DNA of 64,000 nt from Syngnathus acus. Taxonomy: Eukaryota > Chordata > Actinopteri > Syngnathiformes > Syngnathidae. Positions 49,624 through 62,365 of the stretch are shown here, one piece after another; within the stretch, counting starts at the first letter, position 1; each line of letters begins with the position of its first letter. The notes beneath the pieces were generated by a model that had not been told where the DNA came from, made no database searches, and worked only from the letters and a program-made list of their open reading frames with translations. A program made the translations under genes and the position numbers. The DNA is taken from positions 7,874,001-7,938,000 of the forward strand of contig NC_051099.1 in the NCBI RefSeq assembly GCF_901709675.1, read 5' to 3'.

Positions 49624-52600
49624 CCACGAAGATTTGGACCAGGAAAGAAAGAAACAAGCCACGCCATTGTTTGTGCACATGTGTCTTTTCCCCCTTGGTT
49701 TTAACGAGTCGTGTTGCCATCGAGGGTGGTGGGACAGGTTGTGCAGGAAGCGAGGGTCTCTGTGACTTGCCATTCTCTGCCGCAGCTTTTAAGGTGTCCT
49801 CTCAGGGAGGTGATGAGGTGCTACAGTCGCTGGTGGGAGGCCCTCCCTTGGCACTCAGCAGTCTTTCAATCCTAAAATGGAAAGATGTCGACAGTGAAAG
49901 ATGTACAAGTATTAGATTCAATACTTTAATTGGGAAATTGCCACCAGAGACAGTCACTGATCACAGCATTTTATAAGAGCAATTACTCATCCCTACTCTG
50001 TATTATGTATAAAGTGGACATATCCAAATGTCAAGTTGTCTGAACAAAATAATCTGTTTATATTCATTACGTAGATATGATGAATCTCATCGAAATAGCC
50101 ACTTGGATTGAGTCGGAGTCTTTCAGGTACATTGGCACAACTCATCATGAACTTTGACCCTAACTTTAAGCATAATACAATTTCTAAATGGATGTAGCTG
50201 ATGCAGAATTACTTGCATGCGCTTAGCAAGCCTATTAGCGCTGCTATGGCTATACAGGTAAATCTGGCCTTAATGTCTATTTGGTCTGTCATTGCTTTTT
50301 CCATTCAAGGGGTCACTCAGACTACTGCGCTTACAATCTCCCCCTTAATTTGCATTGGCTGCCCTGAAATTTTCATAAAATGTTTCCTTAGCCCGGCTGT
50401 GTGATTACATGGTTGCAGGGAATTGACGTGACTTAAAGCTCACTTTGCTCAAGTCAAGGTCAACTGCGATCAGCCTTTAAAACTATTTCCAGTTATAGTA
50501 ACAATGACATTCTTAACTGGACAGATCAACAGAATTGAAAACGTTTTACCTGGATTGGTTCTCGATATAGAGGATCCATGTCAACGTTTCATGTCGTCCC
50601 AATTCCAGCTTCTTTCCAGTTATTGTGATAAATGTCATTAGTCATTCAAGTGAAAAAAATTATGATCTTCAAGTTTAAGTTCCTGTTTAAAAATGCAGTC
50701 ACAATTCCATATTTCCATTTGTTAGATCTCCCGTCACTTGTTGCTTCCCAGCCTGGGACTGGGACTCTCCCCAAACCTTAGGAGATGCATGAGAACAAGA
50801 GCCAGTTAAAAAAAACAAGTACATTTAAGAAAAAAAAAAAAAGAAAGAAAACGGAGGTTGTAGATCCCTTGGATAAGATAATAGGTAAAAGAAAACGGAA
50901 AGGAACGGGGAGGACATTCAAGTTGTGACTTCTCAGCCTTCTTTAGCTCTTAATCCATACTAGTGTGGGAAGAGTGAGTGCGAGGGAGGGCTCAAGGAGA
51001 TGAGGTGAAAGTTGGGATGTGCACGGGCCATCGACAGGATTCCCACAGAGTGAGACATCATTGTGCTCCTCAGAATCAACTTTGCATTTTTCACAATCAT
51101 AAAAACTTAAAGCATCACATAACCGCCTGCCTAGATACAAAATGATTACTGTATTGTATTGAATTGCATAACATTCTACTGTATCATCTTAACTTTGCTT
51201 CATTTTTTATGACTGCTTGTCTTCAGTGGGGTCAAAGGTGAGCTTCCACATGGCAGTGCCAACCACAGGCTCAATGCCCGTACATAATCTGAACTCTCTT
51301 TGGATGATGGCTCAAAATAACCTGAGGTAAGCTACTCCCTAGCCTGCCATGGCTCTTGTCTTCAGTCTACAGCAGCTGGAATTATCAAATGGAAAAAACT
51401 CCCCATTTTGCTAAGTGTACCACGTTCACTCCGGCGTCATTGTGGAACTTAACATCTATGGCTCTCATCCACATTGAAGTGAGATAATATGTTTGTCCTG
51501 ACTCGCACACTGATAGCTGCCTCGCTGCAGTAATCAGATTAGTCAGAGGAGGCTGCGCTAAACTCATCTTGCTGCCTGCAAGCCTCTTAGCGACATGGCT
51601 AACGGCACTGACGGAGAGCCTCGCCAAGTAAAGTCGGCCACGCTCGGCAAAGAAGCAGCTTCTGCCAAAGATGAGGAAGCAGCAATGGCAGCGTTCTGCA
51701 CTTTTGAACTTGACGCTTTGGCAGTCAGTGTGAATATAGAAGAACATCCCTCCGGGAATTCCTTATTCTCTCAGAGGAAGTTTCTGCCTATTGCCAACAG
51801 GAATTAATGAGGAGGAGCCAAAGAGTGGCTTAGACATTTGCCTCCTTGGTGACCTCACCTAATTGCTTAAGTCCATTAACATTGGCACTGCCACAGTGGC
51901 ACCATGCATGTCTTTCCAGGATCACAACTTCACAATGCAATTTTCAAGCCACTTTCACAAAATTGCTTGTTTGTGTTGTATGTGAATTATGTGTGTCTGC
52001 TGTTTTTATTGGTCGGCTTGCTGTGCCTGGTTATGTAATGCTGTTTATTTCTTTTAATTAGATAGATTTGAAATTGGTTATAGGTATGCTTTTGTTTTCA
52101 TCTCATCTTATCTATAAATTTGTTAAGTCTCGCCTATGCAAGCATGACTTTACGACAAGCTCACATTCAATAGTTTGTAAGCAGGGAAATTGAAAATTAA
52201 ACTTGAGTTAGTTTTCAGGAGATAAACAGGAAGCAATAATATGTTCAGATCATACCAACATGCACTAAATAACTCACAGCCATGACAAAATTTGTGATGG
52301 ACACAAGTCAATATAAAAGTAAGAGTGTATTGTCAGCTTCTAAAAATCATAACTATTAGGTCTCAATTATACACTTACATGAGGAAGTATTTCCTATCTT
52401 TTTATCAACAATTCAAAGTCTGCTGTGGCTCCCTCTAGTGACCGATATAATTCTACTTCGGGGCTTTTCTGGGAAAGGTTTTTGCAGCTTCCCAGAAAAA
52501 CAAATGTCACCGCGAGCAATGGCTAGAAATCATGAAATCCATTCATTGATTTAAAAAAAAAAAAAAAGTAACCTGACATCCTTTGAAAGGAAGCAACTAT

Positions 52601-53943
52601 TTAACTCTTAATTTTGTAATTAATTATTTCATTATTGTACATTTTCTGCTATTTTCTGCTTTAAAAACACACATTAAAACATTTTTGGGAGGCAGACTAC
52701 ACAGTGGCACAAAATCCTAAACAACACAAAGAGTTAAACCCGCAAAAGTTGAATCGAGGTGACTGGACACTTCTTGTTTGTTGAACACGTTTCACGCTTA
52801 ATCCGAAAGGCTTATTTGGTTCTAATTTTTTAGGTGTGGATTTAGAACCCGAGAAGCTTTTTGTTAATCCAAAAAAGTTGAAACGTCTTCAACAAGCAAC
52901 AACAAGAGCAGTTGCCCAAGCGAACCTTTGCGGATTACCATGACACTGGATGACTGAGAAACTACGCTGACAAAGTAAGAGTTGAACAGACCCAAACCTG
53001 TCAAAAGTGACACATTTGACATGTCTAAGAGTAAATTCTGAGTCAGGCAACCATTTTTTAAGCATTTCTAGAAATGTGAGCATAATCATCCCCAAAAGCC
53101 TCAAATCAACTTTTCTGCAAAATAGACTAAACATGATTTAAGCTTACTCAGTAAGGAATGTTCTTAACTTTTGGAAGACAGGACTTTTGGCTTATCATTC
53201 TAACATGCAATCAGGAGCATTGTTAGCTTATCAATGTACGGATGTTGCTTCGTATGAATGGGGAGGACTGTCTGAACTTAGCAGATTGTATCACTGGCAA
53301 CGTTTGTGTCACACAACACAGTAACTTTGCATTGCTAAACGTGTTATTAACGCAGAGTATAGGAAGTAAAGACAGAGCTTGAATCTGTGCAGTTGAATAA
53401 TCTTGATTTTGTTGTGAACCGCCAGCCAGCATAGTGTAGTCTGCTTGTCTGATAAGCGTTGCAGAAAATGGATGAACATACGTATTTTTAATGAGGTAAA
53501 CTAAACGTCTTCCCCAATCTACCATGATTAGATTGCATCTGTGCGTTTTACTGGATGCGAACCTCAACAGGTCAATTTGATGATGCCATTGTGATGTAGC
53601 CATGCTTATCTCTTACATGGACTTTCTCACAACAAATGTTCAGCGCAGTGATTACAAACTGGAATCTTAAGAAAGAGGGACTATGCTCAACATTTGACTG
53701 ATTGGCAGCTTGTGAAGAATTTGGCAAGCTATTTTGAGTTTGTTTTGTATTGTTGTGATGTTCCTCTATTATATGAATGTATGCATCCATTTTAATTGCT
53801 GTTCTAGTTTTTTTATATACGTATTAAAACACATGCAAGGCAATGACAGGCATGGTGGTAAGAGGTGGAGCAATAAGGGAGGAGCACAGGTCATCATGGA
53901 ATATAAATACTTGTTCTGGATCACTTCTGTTCACCGTGCAAAA
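49624..53943. other. Intergenic, gucy2f upstream to hsd17b3
   Basis: No coding gene is recognised in 4.3 kb. The gucy2f promoter must lie near its right-hand start, but no convincing photoreceptor (CRX-type) cluster was picked out by eye. Two decayed SINE fragments related to the copy at 62697 are visible at about 51200-51250 (GACTGCTTGTCTTCAGTGGG) and 53405-53475 (ending GCGTTGCAGAAAATGGATGA). A-runs occur near 50829-50843 and 52553-52567. Confidence 0.5.
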
Positions 53944-56149
53944 ATGGCTTGGAGTGACGCCCTGATGATTATTGGCGGATTCACATTAATTTTCTACTCG
54001 ATAAAAGCAGCCTGGAAATGTTACCAAGGATTCAAAGAGTTTATTTTATCTGAGTTTTGGCAAGTGGATTTAAGGACTTATGGGCAATGGGCAGGTATAA
54101 TTCGAGATCTTATTCCAGTTTTTTTTAATCACAGAAAAGTACATAAATGATTTGCCAGGTTTGTAACAGTTCTAAAATATCTCTCTTCATTTTTCCTGCA
54201 GTTGTCACAGGAGCCACATCTGGCATTGGTAAAGCGTACGCCATGGAGGTAAGTCTTGAAAAATCCTGGAGAAAGAAAATCCAACACTAGGTAAAATTTT
54301 TTTTTGTTTTGTTCTTGCTTTCAGCTGGCACAAAGAGGCCTGGATATTGTTTTAGTGAGCAGATGTGATGTGAAGCTTCGACAGGTGGCCAAAGAGATCG
54401 GTAAGGAAAATGACATTCAGCACTCATTAGTGTGTTCATGACATCCTTCCAATCAGAATTATTATTACTCTCGTAACAAATGCACAAACCTTTTTTTGTC
54501 TTCCTTCAGAGAGTCAGCATGGTCGAAAGACTCGCATCATCCGAGTGGACTTCACACACGGCCATAATATTTACCCTTATATAGCCACACAACTACAAGG
54601 TCTGGAGATTGGAATTTTGGGTAAGCGGACCAGGGAATGGGGTGTTGTTGACATAATCGGTGCAATTAGAATGATTAATATTAAACTTGAGTGGGTGTAC
54701 GTACGTGTCACAGTTTTAACTCGTGTTAGATTAGCATTACCTGACAGCCAGTAAAGTGGCCAAAAACAAGAGTGAGTCAAAGAAATTATTTTAAGTTTGT
54801 GCAAATGGGCTTTGGAAGGTGGATGCTTGTTGCCTAGCTGGCAATGCAAAACACATAGCTTTGTATCTGCGCGTGTGTGTGACAAAACTGACAATGTTGC
54901 ATTGAAGTATTTTAATGAGAAACAAATAAATGGTAAATATGCTTGTTGATATTCATTCCACAGTTAACAATGTGGCGATGCCCTACTCAGACGATTTTGC
55001 CCCATTCCTTGAAATTCCAGATGCAGAACAGGTATGTTTTTTTTTTCATGTGTTTAAACTCACACGGATTACACATGGATCATCTCCCAGTTCCTTTTGA
55101 CATCAAGTTTCTTACCCATGTGTTACCAGAAAATCACAGAGATTCTCGACTGTAATGCGCTATCTGTTGCTCAAGTAAGAGGACCGCGTGATGATAAAAC
55201 GAGTCACGTTGGTCTTTACAGTTGGTCTCTTTTTTCCCCCCCCTCTCTTGTCTCAGACAACAAGATTAGTTCTGCCCGGAATGCTTGAACGGTATGATAA
55301 TGATGGTGTCACACATTTAATAAAATTAACTGCCGGATAACTAATCATTATCATGGTTGCCTCTCGCAACCACTGCAGAAGGACAGGATTGATCGTCAAT
55401 ATCTCCTCGCAAATGGGGATGCGTCCACAGCCTCTGCTGGCCCTTTATTCTGCCACCAAAGTACAGTCCTATCTCGATCAAGTGTGGCTTCAACTCTCAG
55501 TTTTCTGTGCCGGTTGCTTTCTTTTAATACCATCTGTGGTGTTTTTTTTTTTGTTTTTTTTTTTGCAGGCATTTGTGATGTATTTCTCACAATGTCTGCA
55601 TGCTGAGTACAAGGCAGAGGGGATCACGGTCCAGGTAAACTAAGTGACACTCTACTGCAACGAGATCACTGCAAAGAACTGATTTTGATCACCTTCGAAA
55701 TAATTCCTTGGCTAGGGGGAACGTTTTTATTGAGCAAATAATGGGAGCAGTCTGTAGCTTCCCTACGATTGGGCAATATAAGGGAACCTCGTCTTATTTC
55801 CACAGTGTGTCGTACCCTTCCTGGTTTCCACCAACATGAACAAAATGAAAAGCAGCAGCTGCGTGAAGAGCGCTGCAGCTTTCGCCCGAGAGGCCTTGAA
55901 CACAGTGGGCTACTCCAACTATACCAGCGGCTGTCTGTTGCACGCACTGCAGGTGAGCATCATCGTCACCGGCGCCAACACGCAATGACCTCTGCAAAAA
56001 CATTAATTATTGTGTTTCAGAGCTTTGCTATTGGCGTACTCATGCCCGACCGTCTGCGTATGTCCTCGTTCCTCGTGGCGAAACTGCTCCGCGCAGCACA
56101 CCAAAGAAAAGTCCAAAGAGTGTGCAGGGGCATTCATACAAATTCGTAA
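53944..56149 (+). CDS. hsd17b3: 17-beta-hydroxysteroid dehydrogenase, HSD17B3-like
   Basis: Eleven exons join in phase: 53944-54094, 54202-54248, 54325-54400, 54510-54620, 54964-55031, 55130-55174, 55257-55291, 55379-55460, 55569-55634, 55806-55952 and 56021-56149. They encode 318 residues (human HSD17B3 310). It is a short-chain dehydrogenase/reductase with an N-terminal hydrophobic anchor (about residues 7-22). The NADP-binding glycine motif is TGATSGIG, followed by LEIGILVNNVA, the catalytic serine in NISSQ and the YSATK tyrosine-lysine pair. HSD17B3 reduces androstenedione to testosterone in the ER of steroidogenic cells. YGQWAVVTGA and the SAAAFAREALNTVG/SGCLLHAL region fit HSD17B3 best. 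HSD17B12 is close (LVLPGML-ER, FSQCLH), but its C-terminal dilysine retrieval signal is absent here. The choice between the two is likely, not certain. Confidence 0.85.
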
Positions 56150-57150
56150 AGAAGAAACAATTGGCCATTGGATATTGTGTTTAGAAGAATAGAGAAACGA
56201 CTCCTTATTTTTAAAGAAGAAAAAACACAAACGAAAAACAGATTTGTTCCCTTGTTTGAAATTTTTTTATTTTTGTTTTATTTCAAAATAGCAACATTGA
56301 AATGCAGCTTGATTTTCTCGTTTGTTGTCTCAAACCAAACCAACTCAGCGTAATTCACCGACAGCATTTCTCAAACTGACCACAAGACGGCGAAAACGTG
56401 ATGCGGACGTGCTAACCCGTGCCGCCCAGTCTAATACAGTCATACATATTTTTCTTTTTCCTGGAACCCCGGCCAGCTTAGAGGATCATGTCACTCGTGG
56501 AGAAAAGAAAACCTTTTGAGTGGTTAATCTGGTCATTTATCACTTATCTTTATCTTTCATAGTGCAACACACTACTTCAAGATTCAAGAGTTTTTTATTC
56601 GCCATGTTTGAGCGTGCCAAACAAGGAATTACACTTCGGTAAATCACACCCTCTGTTCAACATTTAGGTGACTAACAACACTCAGGACATGTGAAAAATG
56701 GCAAATATTCTCAAACATCCCCTGATCTTAAACTCCCAAAAGGGCAAGGAAAAACTCAAAACTCCAGCTAGGGCAAATGAGAAACCTTGAGAAGAGACCA
56801 CAGATGGGAAGGTTGTGACTACATCTTGTGATTATTTATTGTTCAACAGTCAAAAATGCTGATAAACCAGTGCGACAAGAAGCTCACTGGTCACAGAGAA
56901 AGCCAAACGAGCGCTTCCTTGTTACCTGTTTCCTACTAAGAGACGCCGCGGTTACGCCTCAAACTCCACAAACTTGTGCGCACGCGTAAGTTCACTAAGA
57001 AAAACATTGTAATGTCAGCGACACGCAGCACGCGTTGAGAACTCATTTTGAATTGGCTCTAAATTTAATCATAGGCATAAATATTGACGCTCTTGACATG
57101 ATCTTCGTGCTCGACATTGAAAAATCCGAATTTGATGTTGAGAACTTGAC
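56150..57150. other. Intergenic, hsd17b3 to MHC class I
   Basis: Contains the hsd17b3 3'UTR and the MHC promoter. At about 56395-56432 a short stretch (GATGCGGACGTGCTAACC) matches the tRNA-like head of the SINE copy at 61985-62362. A CpG-richer patch lies at about 56940-57030, upstream of the MHC start. I could not assign interferon or X-box elements with confidence. Confidence 0.45.
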
Positions 57151-58908
57151 ATGTATTTTGCTGTCTTCCTTGCCGCGGCTGTGCAAATACATAGCGTGAC
57201 GCCTGGTAAGTACTCTTGTTTTTAATTTTTTTATTTTATTCCATTGCTGTTGATCATGTATGCTCGGAATACATACAAGTTTACTGTTATATAACTGAGT
57301 TTTTTTTCCTTTTAGCTCTTCACACGCTCAATTATTTCACGACAACATCCACACAAGTTCTGAATGTGCCGGAGTACTGGGAGGTCGCTTATGTCGACGG
57401 CGTTCAGATTTTGCACTATGACAGTAACAGCAGAAAAATAAAAGTAAAACAACAGTGGGTGAGCAAAATCTCAGCAGATGACCCGGACCACTGGGATAAC
57501 GAGTTGGTCGTCAGTGCGAGTAATGCGCAGGTCTCCAAAGACAACCTTGAAATTGCGAAAAAGCGCTTCAACCAAACTGGAGGTTTGTTTACATTCAACC
57601 TTCTTATGGTAACATGTATTTGATGTGGCTGGACACTTTTTTTAGGGTGACTAATGAACACACGCTGTCCTATTTCTGAACATCCTGCCACTGAATCTTG
57701 TGCGTGATCCTTTCAGGTGTTCACATTTTTCAGGTGATGTACGGCTGTGAATGGAATGATGAGACTGGTGAGGTTGGTGGTTGGGACCACATCCGTTACG
57801 ATGGAGTAGACTTCCTATCATTTGAGGCGAAGACAATGACATGGATCGCAGCACACCCACAAGCTTTCATGACCAAAATCAAGTGGGACCAAATAGACGG
57901 GTTCAATGCACACAGAAAGAATGTCCTTACTGAGATGTGTCCTTTCTTGTTGAAGAAGTATGTGAGCAACGGGAAGGACTTCCTGACGAGAACAGGTGCA
58001 TTGGCGGATATGAGAATGGCACTGTCATGACAACCTGGAGCCAAGCTTTTCTCTGCCCTCATGTCTTTTTCTCCATCTTTGCGTGCAGAGCTTCCCAAGG
58101 TGTCTCTCCTGCAGAAGACACCTTCCTCTGGGGTCATCTGCCACGCGACTGGTTTCTACCCCAGCACCTCGTCCCTCTTTTGGAGGAAGGACGGTGAGGA
58201 GATCCACGAGGACGTGGAGAAGGGGGAGACCCTCCCCAACCACGACGGAACCTTCCAGACCTCGGCCCACCTGAAAGTGGAGGTGACGCCCGCCACGGAG
58301 GGCGTGTACGAGTGCGTGTTCCAGCTGGCTGGTGTCCAGGAAGCCATCGTCACCAAGCTGGACGCCAGAAGCATCCTGAGCAACGCGCGCATCCAGAGTG
58401 AGTGTTTGTCACGGGTCAGACACGTCCGATTCGCTGTGGGGTTCTCGCAAACGTGACGGCTCTGTGTCAAGATAACAGTCATTCACGTGTCTCTTCATCG
58501 CACATGCTTTGCTGTGTGAAGAAGAGCAAGACAAGAAGAAGGCGGTAGCCATCGCTGTGCCATTGGTGGTCCTCACTCTGATGGCGATGGTGGTAGCGGT
58601 CTTTGCCAAGCGTTTCAAAACCAAACAACGTGAGCGACACAAATATTTGCTCCGTCAGGAACATCCAAATTGTTTGCCATTTGTGACAATTTTTAATCTC
58701 CTCTTGCTTCTTCATTTCAGACGAATACGCTCAAGCTTGTAAGTAAAACCTTTTCCGCTTCCTTTTTTGAAAAAAAATCTTTGCAAATCCATTCAGCTGC
58801 GAGTGCCTTGGTAGTGCAAATGCATTTTATTCACAAGTGTGACTTTTTATTGCCATCTCACATTGTGTTTATGCTCCCTCAGCCATCACCCCAAATTCTA
58901 AGGCTTAA
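57151..58908 (+). CDS. MHC class I heavy chain, possibly non-classical
   Basis: Seven exons join in phase: 57151-57205 (signal peptide), 57316-57582 (alpha1), 57717-57995 (alpha2), 58089-58397 (alpha3, immunoglobulin-like), 58522-58629 (connecting and membrane segment), 58721-58738 and 58883-58908 (cytoplasmic tail). They encode about 353 residues. Evidence is the order of domains, one per exon, and family blocks: FNQTGG|VHIFQVMYGCEWNDETGE in the groove, CHATGFYPS with a later C-V in alpha3, and a VAIAVPLVVLTLMAMVVAVF span. It should pair with beta-2-microglobulin at the cell surface. The groove keeps equivalents of Y7, Y99, T143, K146, W147 and Y171. By my alignment, positions 59, 159 and 167 carry H, V and L in place of Y, Y and W. 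Overall it looks most like the teleost U lineage. No local symbol can be given. Confidence 0.93.
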
Positions 58909-59364
58909 GCGCTTTTCCAAGTGAGACACAACAGCCGTCACACGGTGAGTTAGCGTGATCTTCCGATTCTGGCTTTCTGTAACGTGGATTTATATGCGCT
59001 TAATGGTTTTATTTGCTTCCTCCAGGTGTCAAATCACATGGCAAGATGTCGCCCTCGGAGTTTGCTACTGATTACGCTTGGAGTTGAAAACAGGGATCTT
59101 ATCCTTTCTTCACTTGGGTCATTTGGGTTATATTTTTGTAATGTTACAATTCTTTCCCCTGGTTTTGGTGTATTTGGTTAGATTTGATGGGTTCATCGCA
59201 TTGATCTTTGTGTCGGGCTGGATTGTATGTGTTTTGCCCTCAGGATTGTTTTCATGATGTTAGAATTGTTTGTGTACTTAAAACAGATGTATTTAATCTA
59301 TACTTTATGCTAAGAAAAGTTTTCTATGTAAGGAAGCATACACAATGGTTATTTGTCGTTCGGA

Positions 59365-59480
59365 AGCAAACCGGAAATATATTTTGAAATGCACCGGAAG
59401 CTGCGCATGTTTCTGTTGAAGCGACTTGACAACTGATGAGTTTGAGAGACGTTAGCGTTACTCGCGTCATCTAAGCAAAT
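59365..59480 (+). promoter_or_regulatory. Orphan promoter-like patch: two ETS sites and an NRF-1-like site
   Basis: Two ETS-type cores (AACCGGAAAT near 59370 and CACCGGAAGC near 59392) are followed within a few bases by TGCGCATG, an NRF-1-like half site. The next 80 bases have more CpG than the surroundings. This mix is typical of TATA-less housekeeping promoters. No coding start follows that I can recognise, so it could drive a non-coding RNA, a gene with distant first coding exon, or be chance. Confidence 0.35.
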
Positions 59481-60294
59481 CTTTCTCCTCTCCTTATGCT
59501 CACGGAACCAACGGCTGTAAATTATCATTGTTTTGTTGGATAACTTTATTATTGTTTATAAGATAAGAAGAATACTCATAGAAGAAACTGTGTTTGTTGT
59601 TTCACTTGCATTTCATTTTGTAAATTCAACTCAGATTAAATCAATGTTAACTTGGCCACATGGCCGCAGTAGCCTACAGACATACAGCAATACATGGAAG
59701 TGTCCCTCAGTGGACAAAGTAATAATAATGATACTTTTCAGAGGATAAAGAAATTATTCTCTTAATATCTGGTGACTTGTGTTACTCCACCGTTTGTTTT
59801 ATGTCCGTTCTTAAGATTGTTTGTTAGCATTATGCTGTTAGAAAGCTGTTTTAAATACACAACTTTGCTTTGATTGTTGGAAAGTGAACTTCATCAATGT
59901 GCAGTTCAATGTCTCTTTTTTGAAGCAATTTTCACTGCTGCTTGTATTAAAGTGCTGTTGGATTGAATTCACTGCCACCATACAGTGATCATATGTGAAA
60001 TGTTTACTGGCAAGTCAAGGTAAATCTTGGAAAAACAATCTCAAGGCATCGCCGTAGTCATTATAGAGTAGGTAATTAGTGATGTGTGACAAAACTGGCC
60101 ATAGTTGAGCCTTGGTGGCTTGATATTTGGCCTTGAATATTTCACTCAGCGCTCCACTTTTCTACACCCAATTAGGCGGCCAAGTTGACGTACATTTAGC
60201 AATTGTTCAGCTGTCACTCGTGAATCCACGCCTCGCTCATCTAGTACCACAACCCCCACGCCAGATTCTGGTCAAAAGTGTGCAACTTGAAAAA

Positions 60295-60400
60295 AAGATT
60301 TGAACCTGGAAAAAAAACCATCAGAATCTCAAAAAGCAAGATTTGAACCTGGAAAAAAACCCATCAGAATCTCAAAAAGCAAGAGTTGAACCTGAAAACA
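60295..60400. repeat. 43-bp tandem repeat, about 2.4 copies
   Basis: Units start at 60295, 60338 and 60381 (AAGATTTGAACCTGG, AAGATTTGAACCTGG, AAGAGTTGAACCTG). They contain CATCAGAATCTCAAAAAGC. The exact 43-bp spacing shows a tandem array. It lies in intergenic DNA right of the MHC gene. Confidence 0.93.
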
Positions 60401-61623
60401 TAGGTGTAAATCTAAAAATAGAAACATGTAACTGAAAACAAGACCTCAAATCTTGATAAATCAATAGAGGTGAAACCTGGAAATAAACATTTTATTCAAA
60501 AAACATACCAAAGCGAAGCAAATCCATTTTCAACTCGAAAAACATTTTCATAAAAATATTTTTATTTTGAATATTTTTTTTACTTTTAAAGTTTCAAGCT
60601 CAGCACGTTTATTTTCAGTTTTATTTTTTCAAGTATGAGTTTTGTTTTTTCAAGTGCAAAACGTTGACCCCAATCTACCTCCATAAGCATCTGGATGATA
60701 ACGCAGTTTTTCCGATGGTAAGTGGACAAAACTTTTACATGAATTTACATTTTTAAGTAGAATGAAACATATTTCTGCATGCGTGTTGTCTAATTTCTTT
60801 TTCTTCAGGCGCAAATCTTCAACTTGAGCCGAAGTTGGTCGACTTTCCGTGCGTTTTAAAGTGGAATCGCTGAGCATTCGCCCAAGACATGCAATACTTT
60901 GGATTTATCTCCTGTCATCTGCCGCTTTTGTCCACTAGATGGTGCTAAAGGACCGAGTGCATGCTTCGATTTTATGAAGCAGAGTCCCTTTCTGTCAAGT
61001 TTGGAAAGCTGATGTAAAGACAGACTTGGAAAGTCCAAATACTGAACTGTTTCTTGTTCTAGGTGGTGCAGGTAATATGGCGTCTTGATCAACATGCTGA
61101 CAAGTGACACAATCGACAAAATTTTTTAAATGTTGCAGCACACTCGCCTGCTTTTTCTTTGTGTCTTCATGCAGCGCCGCTTCTGCTGTCGGGGACTCAG
61201 CCACCACGACCCTCAACCTGCTGGACAAAGAACAAATTCTTCAAAACAACGTAGAAGGTCTTCAGAGCTGGCTCCATTTTTAATGTTAGATGTGCAAATA
61301 AACTTACTAAATAGCAGCTTGTTCAGGTGTGCCCATCCCGTAGAGTCTTTTTAGGAGCTCGGCCTGCTGTTATTCGCCGGATGTTCAAGTGAATCAACGA
61401 CCAGTTGCTTAAAATAAAAATAAAGTCAACCAAAAACAAGTCATTGTCTATGTTCCTTGTCATTGCAGGCAGAGGCGGCCAATTCAGGTCCAGAAAGTAA
61501 AAGGTCTGCCAGTTTAACTTTAACCACAGGTGCTTTTCCTCCACCGGCAGTGCAAATGTAAAACACATTGTCATTGGTCAGATTGAATTTGGGCGGAGCT
61601 CGGCACAAAGTGGCACTTCGAAT

Positions 61624-61687
61624 TTCAAAGGCAGTTTTGAGTCTTGAGGTGACAACACTCACCTCAAGACTCAAAACTGCCTTTGAA
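61624..61687. repeat. Perfect 29-bp inverted repeat with 6-base loop
   Basis: Arms 61624-61652 and 61659-61687 are exact reverse complements (first arm starts TTCAAAGGCAG and ends TTGAGGTGA) around the loop CAACAC. Pairing stops abruptly at both outer ends. There is no transposon signature or duplication outside the arms. Transcribed, it would form a strong hairpin on either strand. Confidence 0.97.
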
Positions 61688-61984
61688 TACTTTGCCACTG
61701 CGACGACCACCACAACCATGAAAGACTACCATTAACACAGAGACTCGCATTCCACTTGAACAATTTAGTGGTCAGAAAAGCAGTTTGAAAACATTTGACC
61801 AGTCACTGTTTTGTGTGGGACTAATTCAAGTTGCACACAAACACTGACGCCAGGCCACTTGTAATGGCACTCATCCAACCAGCCGACATCTGCGACTGGG
61901 ACAAAAACTTAGTGCCAGGGACTGTTGTGCACACACTTATGACCAACTGACAGCACTGATGCAAACCAAGATAGTCAAAAATAT

Positions 61985-62362
61985 GTCCGTCCGTCCACCC
62001 GCCCATCCGTCCGTCCATTTTCTATACCGCTTGTCCCCCACGGGGGTCACGGGTGTGCTGGAGCCTATCCCAGAAGTCATCGGGCAGTAGGCGGGGGACA
62101 CCTTGAACTGGTTGCCAGCCAATCGCAGGGCACACAAAGACGAACATCCGCACTCGCACTCACACTTATGGGCAATTTGGAGTGCTCAATCGGCCTACCA
62201 AGCATGTTTTTGGGATGCGGAAGGAAACCAGAGTGCCCGGAGAAAGCCCACTCAGGCACGGGGAGAACATGCAAACTCCACACAGGGAAGACCGGAGGTG
62301 GAATCGAACCCGCACCTTCTGAACTGTGATGCGGACATGCTAACCAGTGCGCACTAATCCAC
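61985..62362 (-). mobile_element. tRNA-derived SINE, copy 1 (reverse)
   Basis: On the minus strand the element starts with a tRNA-like head near 62362. It has a GTGCGCACTGG A-box-like segment and GGTTCGATTCC at 62310-62300, which is an exact RNA polymerase III B box. The body with TTTGCATGTTCTCCCCGTGC and CCGCCTACTGCCCGATGACT follows, and a short GGACGGA-type tail ends near 61985. It is the same family as the copy at 62697-63060, in the opposite orientation. A (TTTA)n run abuts the head. Confidence 0.88.
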
Positions 62363-62365
62363 CCC

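Larger units (their letters stand above)
58909..61980. other. MHC 3' region and downstream intergenic DNA
   Basis: The MHC class I 3'UTR is expected to occupy the first part; ATTAAA near 59635 and 59949 are weak poly(A) candidates. A promoter-like patch (59365-59480), a 43-bp tandem repeat (60295-60400) and a perfect hairpin (61624-61687) are listed separately. No protein-coding gene is recognised. Confidence 0.45.

Noticed and set aside
61441-61719. Minus-strand 92-residue frame spanning the hairpin
   Set aside because: Part of it is the inverted repeat itself; no domain, no splice context.
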